DNA from: Odontocerum albicorne
Taxonomy: Eukaryota; Arthropoda; Insecta; Trichoptera; Odontoceridae
DNA: 64,000 bases
NCBI GenBank assembly: GCA_949825065.1
Contig: OX463865.1
Coordinates: 19,446,115-19,510,114 of the forward strand
Reading direction: 5' to 3'
The position numbers and the translations under genes were made by a program. The notes below the pieces were generated by a model. That model was not told where the DNA came from. It saw nothing but the letters and a program-made list of their open reading frames with translations, and ran no database searches. Below are positions 33,316 to 43,640 of the stretch, piece by piece (positions within the stretch are counted from its first letter, which is position 1; the number at the start of each line of letters is the position of its first letter).

Positions 33316-33799
33316 TGATTGATAGCACTATAACAATTTACGATAAACAGCATATACGGTACAGAAAATTGTAAAACTAGTCTGGAAGCGAATCCGCCAG
33401 GAGTAGAATCTGGAATGCCCGCATAACTAGCGTGAACGCTAACCGTTAGACCATCATGACCAACAAACAAGTGTCTGATTGATAGCACTATAACAATTTA
33501 CGATAAACAGCATATAAGGTACAGAAAATTGTAAAACTAGCCTGGAAGCGAATCCACCAGGAATAGAATTTGGAATGCCCGCATAACTAGCGCGAATTCT
33601 AACCGTTAGACCATCATGACCAACAAACAAGTGTCTGAATGATAGCACTGTAACAATTTACGATAAACAGCATATATAGTAAGGTACAGAAAATTGTAAA
33701 ACTAGTCTGGAAGCGAATCCGCCAGGAGTAGAATCTGGAATGCCCGCATAACTAGCGCGAATGCTAACCGTTAGACCATCATGACCAACAAACAAGTGT
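33316..33799 (-). repeat. SINE3-like tandem trimer, 160 bp x 3
   Basis: Three head-to-tail units (33321, 33481, 33641 at GATAGCACT). On the minus strand each carries ATGGTCTAACGGTTAGC (A-box-like) and a weak B box (AGATTCTACTCCTGG). The array ends 4 bp before the IR gene B stop codon, so it would form the start of that gene's 3'UTR. Confidence 0.75.
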
Positions 33800-33803
33800 C
33801 TTT

Positions 33804-34397
33804 CTATTTGTGACAGATTCTCAACCATTTTAAGTATAGGTTACCTATGACATTCCTTGATTTATGAAAACAGCTTTTAAACAGAATAGGCATTACTTCT
33901 AAAATAAAAGCTAAAAATGAAATTGAAATACCAATAATCCAGATAACAAATAGTCCATAGTACTGGTCTTTTATATTTTTTGGTACGTTGTTCACAATGG
34001 TTTTTCCGTCAAAGTATATACTTCTGTTCCGTGGAGGACCAAACACTGGCTCTGCCCATTTCTTGGTTAAACCACTTTCGGTAAAGATTCTGATGTGCTT
34101 ATCAAACGTAAAAAAGTATGGAGCTCCCTTTCTAAAGGGCCACGCGTGGATGGATGGGAACATATCCACACTGATCACTCTGAGGGTCATTAAATCTTCT
34201 TCTTGAAATGAATCTTTGCACTGCAAGTTGAGAGACCCTTGAATTTCCAGTTGCTCGTCCAGAAATAACGCTTTTATGCCGATTATTGACTGAATAGCGC
34301 TGCATATTTCAGGTTTCAAGACGATACTATTGTAGAACGTTTGAAGAGACGCGTCTGTTGAACTTTTCACCATGTCTATGATGTATCTGGTGTTTTG
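33804..34397 (-). CDS. IR gene B exon 4 (S2, TM4, stop)
   Basis: 594 nt; acceptor AACTATTTTAG|CAA. It encodes QNTRYIIDM, the S2 lobe (TLRVISVDMFPSIHAWPFRK) and TM4, ending WLRICHK-stop. A tandem SINE3 trimer begins 4 bp beyond the stop. Confidence 0.9.
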   Translation of the reverse strand, partial: QNTRYIIDMVKSSTDASLQTFYNSIVLKPEICSAIQSIIGIKALFLDEQLEIQGSLNLQCKDSFQEEDLMTLRVISVDMFPSIHAWPFRKGAPYFFTFDKHIRIFTESGLTKKWAEPVFGPPRNRSIYFDGKTIVNNVPKNIKDQYYGLFVIWIIGISISFLAFILEVMPILFKSCFHKSRNVIGNLYLKWLRICHK

Positions 34398-37300
34398 CTA
34401 AAATAGTTAACACTTTTTTTTTATTTCTAATTATATAAAACGTTTTCATCTTTATCTAACATAATGCAGTATAACCACGCCTTAGGTTAAATATGGAGAA
34501 ACCTAAGGCAGTTTAACCACGCCTTAGGTTAAATATGGAGAAACCTATGGCAGTATAACCACGACTTAGGTTAAATATGTAGAAACCTAAGGCAGTATAA
34601 CCATGCCTTAGTTTAAATATGAATAAACCTAAGGCAGTATGACCACGCTTTAGGTTAAATATGGATTAACCTAAGGCAATATGACCACGCCTTATGTTAA
34701 ATATAAATTTAGTTAAAGCAATATGACGACACTTTATATTTAATGTGGATTTATCTAAGGCAAAATGACCAAACCCTAGGGTAAATATGGATTTACCAAA
34801 GGCAAATATGACCATGCCTTAGGTTAAATAAGGATTTACTTAGAGCAAAATGACCACGCCTTAGGTTATATGTGGATTTACCTAAGGCAATATAACCAAG
34901 CCTTAGGTTAAATATGGATTTCCCTTAGTCAAAATGACCACGCCTTAGAACAAATATGGATTAACCTAAGGCAGTATGATTCATATTTAACCTAAGGCAG
35001 TATGATTCATATTTAACCTAAGGCAGTATTATTCATATTTAACCTAAGGCAGTATGATTCATATTTAACCTAAGGCAGTATGATTCATATTTAACCTAAG
35101 GCAGTATGCTTCATATTTAACCTAAGGCAGTATGATTCATATTTAACCTAAGGCAGTATGATTCATATTTAACCTAAGGCAGTATGATTCATATTTAACC
35201 TAAGGCAGTATGATTCATATTTAACCTAAGGCAGTATGATTCATATTTAACCTAAGGCAGTATGCTTCATATTTAACCTAAGGCAGTATGATTCATATTT
35301 AACCTAAGGCAGTATGCTTCATATTTAACCTAAGGCAGTATGATTCATATTTAACCTAAGGCAGTATGATTCATATTTAACCTAAGGCAGTATGATTCAC
35401 ATTTAACCTAAGGCAGTATGATTCATATTTAACCTAAGGCAGTATGATTCATATTTAACCTAAGGCAGTATGCTTTATATTTAACCTAAGGCAGTATGAT
35501 TCATATTTAACCTAAGGCAGTATGATTCATATTTAACCTAAGGCAGTATGATTCATATTTAACCTAAGGCAGTATGCTTCATATTTAACCTAAGGCAGTA
35601 TGATTCATATTTAACCTAAGGCAGTATGATTCATATTTAACCTAAGGCAGTATGATTCATATTTAACCTAAGGCAGTATGATTCATATTTAACCTAAGGC
35701 AGTATGATTCATATTTAACCTAAGGCAGTATGATTCATATTTAACCTAAGGCAGTATGCTTCATATTTAACCTAAGGCAGTATGATTCATATTTAACCTA
35801 AGGCAGTATGATTCATATTTAACCTAAGGCAGTATGATTCATATTTAACCTAAGGCAGTATGATTCATATTTAACCTAAGGCAGTATGATTCATATTTAA
35901 CCTAAGGCAGTATGATTCATATTTAACCTAAGGCAGTATGATTCATATTTAACCTAAGGCAGTATGATTCATATTTAACCTAAGGCAGTATGATTCATAT
36001 TTAACCTAAGGCAGTATGCTTCATATTTAACCTAAGGCAGTATGATTCATATTTAACCTAAGGCAGTATGCTTCATATTTAACCTAAGGCAGTATGATTC
36101 ATATTTAACCTAAGGCAGTATGATTCATATTTAACCTAAGGCAGTATGATTCACATTTAACCTAAGGCAGTATGATTCATATTTAACCTAAGGCAGTATG
36201 ATTCATATTTAACCTAAGGCAGTATGCTTCATATTTAACCTAAGGCAGTATGATTCATATTTAACCTAAGGCAGTATGATTCATATTTAACCTAAGGCAG
36301 TATGATTCATATTTAACCTAAGGCAGTATGCTTCATATTTAACCTAAGGCAGTATGATTCATATTTAACCTAAGGCAGTATGATTCATATTTAACCTAAG
36401 GCAGTATGATTCATATTTAACCTAAGGCAGTATGATTCATATTTAACCTAAGGCAGTATGATTCATATTTAACCTAAGGCAGTATGATTCATATTTAACC
36501 TAAGGCAGTATGATTCATATTTAACCTAAGGCAGTAGGACCACGTGTCAGTTTCGAAACAGACTTCAATGGCTTAAGATCAGACAGGGAAAGATCTTTTT
36601 TATAACACTTTCGTGGTATACAGTACAACCTGGCGGGTATATTACCATGTGGCAATCTCTTTAAACCAACCAGACAGATGTTAACGAAGCCTTGAATAAA
36701 AACCAGACTGGCATTCTTTTCAAAAAGTCTGATTTTCATCGGGAATCAAACACGCAACCTCCGGTTTGGAAGACATGCGTCTTATCACAATTTTTCACAT
36801 TCTGTCGACATTATTTTGCATACTTAATAATCTAAATTCCTCTCCATATCTTCGCGAAAAATTCCAGTCTCTTTCAGAACACAGGTGTCCTCTTCTTTAA
36901 AAAAATACTTTAAAAAAATGGAATTTAAAAAATTTATACCTCAACCAAATGGGAAGCGTAACCATTGTTGACCAACGCATCAAAACTTTTCAGATCCTCT
37001 TGTAAAGGTTTGGCCAGTGTGGAAGTTAGTTTGGCTCTATACACAGTGTTTATGGCCACAGAACAGAGTATCCAGCAAGCTATGGTACGGTTGCAGAAGT
37101 TCTTTTTGGTGTTTTCGACAACTGGTTGTTCCAAAAGAACGAAAATTGTATCCTAAAAGATTCAAAATACAGATTATTTATTTATTTATTTATTTAACAC
37201 TTTTATTGCAATACAATCTGGCGGACTTATTTCCAGGCGGCAATCTCTTCCAACCAATCAGACAAAAGTAAATGAAGCAAGTTACATGGTCGGATAAATC

Positions 37301-40300
37301 ATTCCAATGACTATTCATCCCCACGAAATCCATAAACACATACGTGAGCACATGCCCACGAACCCCACAAAGACGGACAATCACCCGAAAATTATTTTTC
37401 ATATAAAGTGAGATATCATCAATTAAAAGGAAAGGAAGGGATGGTGGAGAGGAAAGGAAAAGAAAAATCAGGAATGAAACACGTTATTTTACTGACTAGA
37501 AATTAAGAGTTTTTTCAGTCGCTTGTTAAAGCATGCCAAGGATGGAGCGAGTCTTATATTGGTTTGTAACTGATTCCAGAGTCTCACTGCATGGACAGTA
37601 AAGGACGACGTAAAGAAAGAGGAGCGGTGAACCGGAAAGGCCAATAGACAATCTCTGTTTGAGCGTAGCGCTAATCCATGATTGGAAAGAAGCTGAAAAT
37701 TTTCGGCGAGATATGAGGGGGCGGCGGGACAGTTAAGGATGGTATACAATAGAGACAGTATGTGAATTTGGCGTCTATTTCTAACATTCAACCAGTTCAA
37801 TGCCTTCTGGTATGAAGTTATATGATCGTACTTTCGTAGGTTGAAAATGAATCTTAGACACACATTTTGAAGACGCTGTAATTTGTCCAGCTGTTCCTCT
37901 GTAGCATCCAAGTAACATACGTTCGCATAGTCCAGAATTAAAAAGAGCAGAGATTGTACGAGCAAAATTTTGGTTTTAGTTGGTAGGAATCTTTGCAACA
38001 CTTTAAGGGAATGAAGGCTGAAGAAGATCCTTCGGCTTACCACATTTATTTGATCTCGCCATGAGAGAGTGTTATCTATTAGCACTCCAAGGTTTTTAAC
38101 AGTTTTATGTAATGGTATGATAGAGCGATCAAGTAATATTGGAGGAAGTAAGTCAGACATTATTTATAGTTAAGGCATTAACTCTGTGGAGGTTTAAAGA
38201 CATTGTTATTTGTTTAATCGAACACTATTTATTCCACTTTTAATAACGGTATAACCTTACCGGTTTCAAGGTTTTAACCTCACCTTCAGGAGAGCACAAA
38301 CAAGACTTAATTACGTTCGAACTGGTACCGATACACACTTCCAACATTAAAATATCGGGTTGGGTATTGTGGGTGGAGGGAGGCAGGAGTCAACTTCGGC
38401 AAGCAGTGGAGAGATCTTGGGAATGTATGTATTTGCCAGATGTTCATCTCAATGGGCTGATCCCGCCGCATCCCAATTTAAGCCCCTCAGCAAAAACTCA
38501 ACACCTTATTACAAAATGAGTTGACATTATTAGAAAAAAATGCAACATAAATAATCTAAAATTTAGATGATAGACATGTTTCGCTTTGCAAAAGCATTGT
38601 CAAACTGTCGATGCCTTTATAAAATTATTATGTAGATTTTTTTCACATTTAAGTGTCAAATCATTCTGTTATAAAATGGAGTTCTACGATATAAATACCA
38701 AATCAGTTAATAAATTAATCTCTCGTTGATGCATGTGCACGTGGCCGCACAAATGTTCAACTTGCACAAAGACGATAATCCTATCTATTGTTTTCCATCA
38801 GTAACAGGACAGCTAAACTGTTTGAACTTGTCTCGAGTACTCGTATGTACCACGTATACGAAATTTGAAAGGCAGAAAATGCAGTTCTTTGCACCAAGAC
38901 TTTACAACACATCGATGGAGTGGTGATTTTTGTAACGTTGCACTCTTCAAATGTAAGAAATATGTAACAAGGTGACTTCGACACGAACAAGAAGTGAAGA
39001 ACTTTTGGACGTCTCCACATATTAATAAAGGGTCTTTCAAATTAAGCGGTTTTATTAATTCTATTTTTTTTAATTCTTGACTAAAACGCACAATTTGCTT
39101 TGATTTCAAAAAACTTTTTATTGGTCATTGAAGTATAATGTATGACATTTAAACACATAAAATATTTTTTGCCAAATGTCCACCTCTTGCAGCTCCGCAG
39201 ATGTCCACTCTTTTGTCAAAGTTTTCGATGACATTTTGGCATAATTGCGGTTCTAAGTCACCAATAACGTGAATAATTTCATCTTTCAGCTCAGGAATTG
39301 ATCGGGGGTTATTTTTGTAGACCTGGCTTTTCACGTAACCCCAGAGAAAGTAGTCCAACGGTGTCAGATCACATGATCTTGGTGGCCAATTAACATCACC
39401 GTTTCCTGAGATTACAATACAAAAAATAATTCTCAATTTGAATGCGTTGTTGTATTGTTTACGACTCCGTTTTTATAAATGTTATACATTGCACTTCTCA
39501 AATGTCACAGATGCAGACAAGTTCGCGACGTCATCTGTGTTTTATCCAAGAATTAAAAAAACCCGCTCAATTTGAAATACCCTTTATGTGTGAATGACTA
39601 ATGCGAATGAAAAACATGTGATTAAGAGTTGTTGGATGTGATTCTGATGTGGTTGTCAACATGAAGTTGGAATTCTGTGTAGGAATAGTTTGGAATTGAA
39701 ATATGTATTAAAATGTGAAAGCAGCATGTGAGTGTTTCAGCTGAATCTTAAAGTGTTTAGTATTTCATACAACATGCATACAATTCCTAGCAATGGAAAC
39801 CACCGCACTATTTTTTCTTAAGAAAACCGCGTGAATATGTTCCACAATTTGTGAGTCACGTTTCTCACCATTGAGATAATGACAAAGAATATGTAATTAT
39901 ACTAAACCGTTTGCATTTCTTATTAAAACTGTTGAAAAAATATATTCTTACCCATAAAACATTCAGAAATGAGACATTGGCGGCGCTGTTGTCGTTGTAA
40001 TATTTCTTTGATGCAAAGTATACGACTGATTGAAGAGTAATAAACAAGAACATGAACAGCCATGTCGACATTGAGAATACAAGAATCAGGCGCAGTCCTA
40101 AAAGGTAATTTTTTGTTCATTATTGTACGAAAATAATATCAAATGCAAACGTCATTATCACTAAAACATGTTTATTTAAATCAGGTAATATCAAGATGTG
40201 TTCACAATAGCGTATCAGTGCCAAAATTGATGCATAGAAGCGAACGTGAACGTGGAAAATTAATTAAAGGGGGCGAATCAATGCTGTTGAAATGCGTGCA

Positions 40301-42752
40301 CTGAGAAGAGAATATGTGTCGATGATTAACATAATAAGAAATATAACTATCAAAAATGAATGTAAAATAAAATCTGATGTGTTAAGAAGGTGAAAAAAGC
40401 TTGTTGAAGGGGTTTAGACATGTTGAACAGATGCGTGACGAAAGACTGACTAAAGAAATTGACAATGCAAGCATGAATAAGGGACATGATAGAGGACGAA
40501 ACAGAAGAGTATTTTTTATTTATTTAACACTTATTGCAAATACAATCTGGCGGGCTTTCTTACCAGGCGGCAATCTCTTCCAACCAATCAGACAAAAGTA
40601 ATTAAAGCAAGTTACATGGTCGCATAAATCATTTAAATGACTATCCATCCCCACTAAATCCATAAACACATACGTGAGCATATACCCACGGACCCCACCA
40701 CAAAGACGGACAATTATCCGAATATTATTTTTTATATAAAGTGAGATATCATCAATCAAAGGAGAAGGAAGAAGGGATGGCGGAGAGGAAAGGAAAAGAA
40801 AAATCAGGAATGAAACATGCTATTTTACTGACTAGAAATTAAGAGTTTTTTTCAGTCGCTTCTTAAAGCATGCCAAGGACGGAGCGAGTCTTATATTGGT
40901 TTGTAACTGATTCCAGAGTCTCACTGCATGGACAGTAAAGGACGACGTAAAAAAAGAGGAGCGGTGAGCTGGAAAGGCCAATAAACCATCTCTGTTTGAG
41001 CATAGCGCTAATCCATGATTGGAAAGACGCTAAAAATTTTCGGCGAGATAATACAAGTAGTATGATTGGACCAAGTAAATGAAATTTTGAAAAAAAGGAA
41101 AGGTAAGGAATAAGATAAACAGACAGAACTCTATAGCGCATGGCCACGCGGTAACGTAATGGACTTCCGTGCGAAAGGTTGCAGGTTCGAACACCGCATT
41201 GCGCTACTTTGAATGAAACAGGCATTTTTATACCTAGTGTTCGAGAGCATAAGGACACTTATAACTTAGATTTTGCTGGTGTGCTTCGATCGCCTCACTT
41301 CGGTGTGTCATCGGATCCAGTACAGCTGTGTGATCGGTGAGTTTGCTGGTGTGCAACGGCTCAGTCTCATAAAGAGAAGAAAGAAACAAAGACTCCACGG
41401 CATAGCTTTGCTTTCCAACTGGATTGACGTTGGAATGGCAAGAGGATCCTCGACTACGAGGTCCAGCAACGATCGACAAACAAAAATATACGGATGTGGA
41501 AAAGGCTAAGGAAGAATGTAATGATAGGAACGTTTAGCGTTTTGTTCTCTCTACCTACCCTAATAAGGATTATATTACGAATAAGATATGTGCATAAATA
41601 TTGTAGATATTTACCATCAACAAATATACTTTTTGGAATGCTGTAAACCACTCTAGCTGGGTCTATGCTCACAGCAGAGCTAAACGTTGCTTTCTCCCAT
41701 CTCTCAATAGTCACTGATATGCTACCTAAAGCCCAGTCTACGAGGCTCTGATTTACAGCAACTACCATATAATTATACGTCGACCCAGGATCCACTTGGA
41801 AGTTCTTCAAAACAAATGTAAAATTAAGTCTTTTCCGCAACTCATTCAACATTTCTCCTTCGAAGTTTGTAAGTTCGTGACACAATGAAGTTGTTACGTT
41901 GTCTTTATCATGCAAAAGTGTCCAGTTTTTGCAATCAAAATAGTAATCTTCTAAAGGGTATGCAATTCTGAAAGTGTGTCCATCAAAATCAGAAAATATA
42001 TTATTAAAAGTGTACATTATTGCTTTCAGGAGTTCTTGGCGTATACGTTCCAGATGTTCTTTCACCATCGAAACGGTGTACCGCAGGGAAAGTTTCTCGG
42101 ACCTCGAACCACAATAATAACAGACATCATAAAGATTAACAGTTTTTCCTCTTGTTTCAATTAGTAATGTGGCATATACAGAAGACAAGAATTCAGATCC
42201 ATTCAAAACGAAAAGATCCAGCGTGTCGTTTAAATAATCTTGCTTACAAATTTGATTATCTCGATAGCATAAAAATATGACTGAATCACTTCTTTTTATA
42301 TGATTTTTGTTCAGACTATCAAACCTGGATATTTTCGTTAGACCCACAAAGTGTATGGTAAATAGTCCACTTTTTTTTAAAACACTTTCAACAGGACCTT
42401 TTAGCGTTTCATAGTTTATAACTGTACGTGCGTTTATGCTAAAGTTGTTAGTCGTATCTTTTATCTCTAATAAGTCTTTTGAATTAGAGACTCGCATTAT
42501 GTTATTGATAAAATCTGCTGATGTGGAATCATAGTGGAATACTAAGTTAATAATAATTTCTTTATTATTCAGAATTGAAGCTATAACCTTCTCAATTTCT
42601 TTGTTCAATTGTTGATCTTCTTTTTGCGAGTCCAAATTGAATTTCGATATCACTTCCATACTTTTGACTCTTTTAAAGTTTGATATTATAGAAAATAGAA
42701 GAAATATCTGCTGCATGTCATACAAGTATTTCTTTTTTGATATAATCTTCAT
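33804..42752 (-). CDS. Ionotropic receptor (IR) gene B, four exons
   Basis: Spliced model: exons 42752-41615, 40097-39952, 37152-36940 and 34397-33804, giving 696 aa, no internal stop, all GT-AG introns (phases 1, 0, 0). Same architecture as gene A: hydrophobic N-terminus (FLLLFSIISNF), S1 (FEGEMLNELRKRLNFTFVL, then DWALGSISVTIERWEKATFS with the ligand-position Arg), TM1 (STWLFMFLFITLQSVVYF), TM3 with YRAKLTSTLAKP, S2 (ESGLTKKWAEPVF) and TM4 (YYGLFVIWIIGISISFLAF). Exon 2 is 6 nt longer than in gene A. Expected to be a plasma-membrane ligand-gated channel subunit in sensory neurons; the ligand is not predictable. Introns are full of LINE-B, satellite and a mariner relative. Confidence 0.88.
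34462..34975. repeat. palindromic 38-42-bp repeats, IR gene B intron 3
   Basis: Diverged units of AAGGCAGTATAACCACGCC then TTAGGTTAAATATGGAGAAACC. Each contains CCTTAGGTT and AACCTAAGG as an inverted pair, so each unit can fold. They grade into the shorter satellite downstream. Confidence 0.85.
34976..36536. repeat. satellite array, 26 bp x about 60, IR gene B intron 3
   Basis: Nearly uniform TTAACCTAAGGCAGTATGAT plus TCATAT. Marker variants (TATGCTTCAT, TTCACAT) at 35265, 35317, 35395, 35473 and 35577 recur with the same spacing at 36019, 36071, 36149, 36227 and 36331, a shift of 754 bp (29 units). Confidence 0.95.
36590..36790 (-). mobile_element. SINE2 copy in IR gene B intron 3
   Basis: On the minus strand a tRNA-like head (AAGACGCATGTCTTCC, GGAGGTTGCGTGTTTGATTC) leads to a tail with AGAGATTGCCACATGGTAAT, TACCCGCCAGG and TTGTACTG, which matches the LINE-B 3' terminus. 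Confidence 0.65.
36940..37152 (-). CDS. IR gene B exon 3 (pore and TM3)
   Basis: 213 nt, phase 0 both sides, encoding DTIFVLLEQPVVENTKKNF and on through ACWILCSVAINTVYRAKLTS. The acceptor (GAATCTTTTAG|GAT) lies only about 22 nt from the poly(A)-like tail of a LINE-B copy. Confidence 0.88.
37168..38163 (-). mobile_element. LINE-B 3' portion in IR gene B intron 2
   Basis: (AAATA)n tail at 37168-37195, 3'UTR with GATTGCCGCCTGGAAATAAG, and an open C-terminal RT frame (37489-38160). It is 5'-truncated at about 38163, where a Penelope-linked repeat begins. Confidence 0.85.
37489..38160 (-). pseudogene. LINE-B reverse transcriptase C-terminal 223 aa
   Basis: Open frame with TVKNLGVLIDNTLSWRDQIN, LLFLILDYANVCYLDA, LQRLQNVCLRFIFNLRKYDH and SFTVHAVRLWNQLQTNIR. 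This is the C-terminal 'thumb and connection' region of a Jockey/CR1-like non-LTR RT. The catalytic palm lies upstream of the truncation. Truncated LINE-B copies: 29075-29475, 40514-41045, 46612-46830, 60498-60880 and 59001-59065. Confidence 0.85.
38165..38460 (-). mobile_element. Penelope-linked repeat with hammerhead-like motif
   Basis: Minus strand reads GAACATCTGGCAAATACATA, GTATCGGTACCAGTTCGAA, CTCTCCTGAAGGTGAGG, CCTTGAAACCGG and TATACCG. The same chain follows a GIY-YIG frame at 55300-55845 / 57078-57280, so this is the 3' end of a Penelope-like element. The ribozyme-like core is at 38244-38290. Confidence 0.7.
38244..38290 (-). ncRNA. hammerhead-ribozyme-like motif (one core change)
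   Basis: CUGAAGG (canonical CUGANGA, last A changed to G), stem II GAGGU-UAAA-ACCUU, then GAAAC and a stem III CGGUA...UACCG. The core change predicts weak or no cleavage. Confidence 0.4.
38490..38720. other. spacer with a degenerate GCTTTTGCAAAGCGAAAC hairpin
   Basis: Minus strand near 38575-38620 reads TTTGACAATGCTTTTGCAAA then GCGAAACATGTC, which resembles other Penelope-type hairpins but with two changes in the CUGANGA box. No ORF. Confidence 0.35.
39028..39584 (-). mobile_element. mariner/IS630-like deletion derivative, IR gene B intron 2
   Basis: Termini AAGGGTCTTTCAAATTAAGC and, inverted, AAGGGTATTTCAAATTGAGC, with TA on both sides (39026-39027, 39585-39586). Length 557 bp. It keeps only the C-terminal third of a transposase (39149-39436). 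Confidence 0.85.
39149..39436 (-). pseudogene. transposase C-terminal third (DDE, mariner/IS630 superfamily)
   Basis: Reads VNWPPRSCDLTPLDYFLWGY, KSQVYKNNPRSIPELKDEI and QNVIENFDKRVDICGAARGG. The WPxxSxDLxPxDxFLWG block carries the third catalytic Asp. The first two catalytic positions have been deleted. The 5' part of this frame (MRIIFCIVISGN) is terminal sequence, not transposase. Confidence 0.8.
39952..40097 (-). CDS. IR gene B exon 2 (TM1)
   Basis: 146 nt; acceptor TTACCTTTTAG|GACTG, donor TGG|GTAAGA. It encodes GLRLILVFSMSTWLFMFLF and ends at NVLW, matching AILW of gene A. Confidence 0.85.
40514..41045 (-). mobile_element. LINE-B 3' fragment, IR gene B intron 1
   Basis: Same 3'UTR and C-terminal codons as 37168-38163 (GATTGCCGCCTGGTAAGAAA, SFTVHAVRLWNQL region). 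Broken at about 41045, where sequence unrelated to LINE-B begins. Confidence 0.8.
41136..41472 (+). mobile_element. SINE1, complete tRNA-derived copy
   Basis: Head with A box TGGCCACGCGGTAACG (41141-41156) and B box GGTTCGAACACC (41184-41195), an internal RNA polymerase III promoter. The body has TAGTGTTCGAGAGCATAAGG, CATCGGATCCAGTACAGCTG and GTGAGTTTGCTGGTGTGC, and the end is CGACTACGAGGTCCAGCAAC. Best representative of SINE1 here. It lies in IR gene B intron 1 in antisense orientation. Confidence 0.8.
41615..42752 (-). CDS. IR gene B exon 1 (N-terminus and S1)
   Basis: Starts at ATG 42752 and ends at donor GATG|GTAAAT (phase 1). It contains KSMEVISKF, aligned to ESMEALSKF of gene A, and lobe S1. 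Confidence 0.88.
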
Positions 42753-43200
42753 TTATGTTTTTATATAAATTACATTTATAAGTTAAACTCAATTATATAC
42801 GAATACATAGCTTAAAAAGAAATAAATAACACATGTTACACTATAAAATAATCAAATTATTGTTTGGTCGAAAAAAACTAACTCGTAACTAAGAAAGATT
42901 AATATACTTTTTGAAATGTTGAAGATGTCAATATCCGAGGCCTCATTCATTAGGTACAGGCAGCAAAACAAATTAAGAGCACTTAACTAGTTATTGTCAG
43001 CTTAAATAAATCAATATTTCTGTATCTTAAATACAATGGTTGTCTTGTTGTTGCGAAAGAGTGTTACTGATTATCAAAGAACATCAACTAAACGACGTTT
43101 AGATTAGCTCGGAATGTCTAGAACTTTCCGTTTAAAATTCAGTTGGTTTAAGAAAAAAGGTGTTATCTATTCAGCCATGTTTGAAGGAGTTCTCTCTCCG
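42753..43200. other. 5' flank of IR gene B, nothing firm
   Basis: AT-rich; putative promoter of gene B on the minus strand. A 17-nt word near 42900 resembles the end of IR exon 1, but nothing around it aligns. Confidence 0.4.
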
Positions 43201-43204
43201 TGGT

Positions 43205-43640
43205 TGCAGTCCTAATACTGGTTTGCAGCAATTTCAACTCTTCTCCTCCATTCCCCCCTGTCCTGTGCGGCTCTTTTTAAATCTGTATATGTTGCGCAGC
43301 GCACGTCCACCAACAGGTCCTCCAGGTACTCTCGGCGTGGGCGTCCCCTAGAGTTTGTCCCCTCGGTCATACCCTCCATTATGGCATGCAAGAGGCCCTC
43401 TTGTCGTATTATATGACCGATCCATCTTGCACGCCTTTCGGACAGGATCCTGAGCAGGTGCCTTCCTCCTTCGATTCGTTGGAGAACCTCTTCATTTGTG
43501 ATGCGGTCTCTCCAGGAAATTCCTAATAGTCTTCTATAGGACCACATCTCAAAAGCCTCTAGTCTTCGTCTATCTCTTTCGGATAGGCACCATGTCTCGC
43601 AGCCGTACATCAAGATACTCCATACATAGGTCTTGATGAG
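43205..43640 (-). pseudogene. LINE-H reverse transcriptase C-terminus
   Basis: 133 open codons: YGCETWCLSERDRRRLEAFE, RRLLGISWRDRITNEEVLQR, RARWIGHIIRQEGLLHAIME, then GRPRREYLEDL. This is the very common C-terminal region of endonuclease/RT non-LTR elements (C-E-T-W-x-L ... W-x-D-x-I-T-N). No catalytic core remains. It continues a little 5' toward 43640 (RILLIKTYVWSI). Confidence 0.85.

Noticed and set aside
34976..36536. Regular short repeats suggesting a CRISPR array
   Set aside because: The 26-bp units are contiguous with no spacers, and the setting is an intron of a eukaryotic gene.
38570..38620. Second type of hammerhead motif (GCTTTTGCAAAGCGAAAC)
   Set aside because: Two invariant positions of the CUGANGA box are changed and no stem III is evident; kept only as a degenerate hairpin.
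41141..41210. Possible functional tRNA gene (good A and B boxes)
   Set aside because: No full cloverleaf can be formed and the sequence continues into the SINE1 body that recurs elsewhere, so it is a SINE head.
42890..42930. Possible third IR copy (ATTTCAAAAAGTATATT resembles the exon 1 end of gene B)
   Set aside because: Only about 17 nt match, with no flanking homology or splice site; insufficient.
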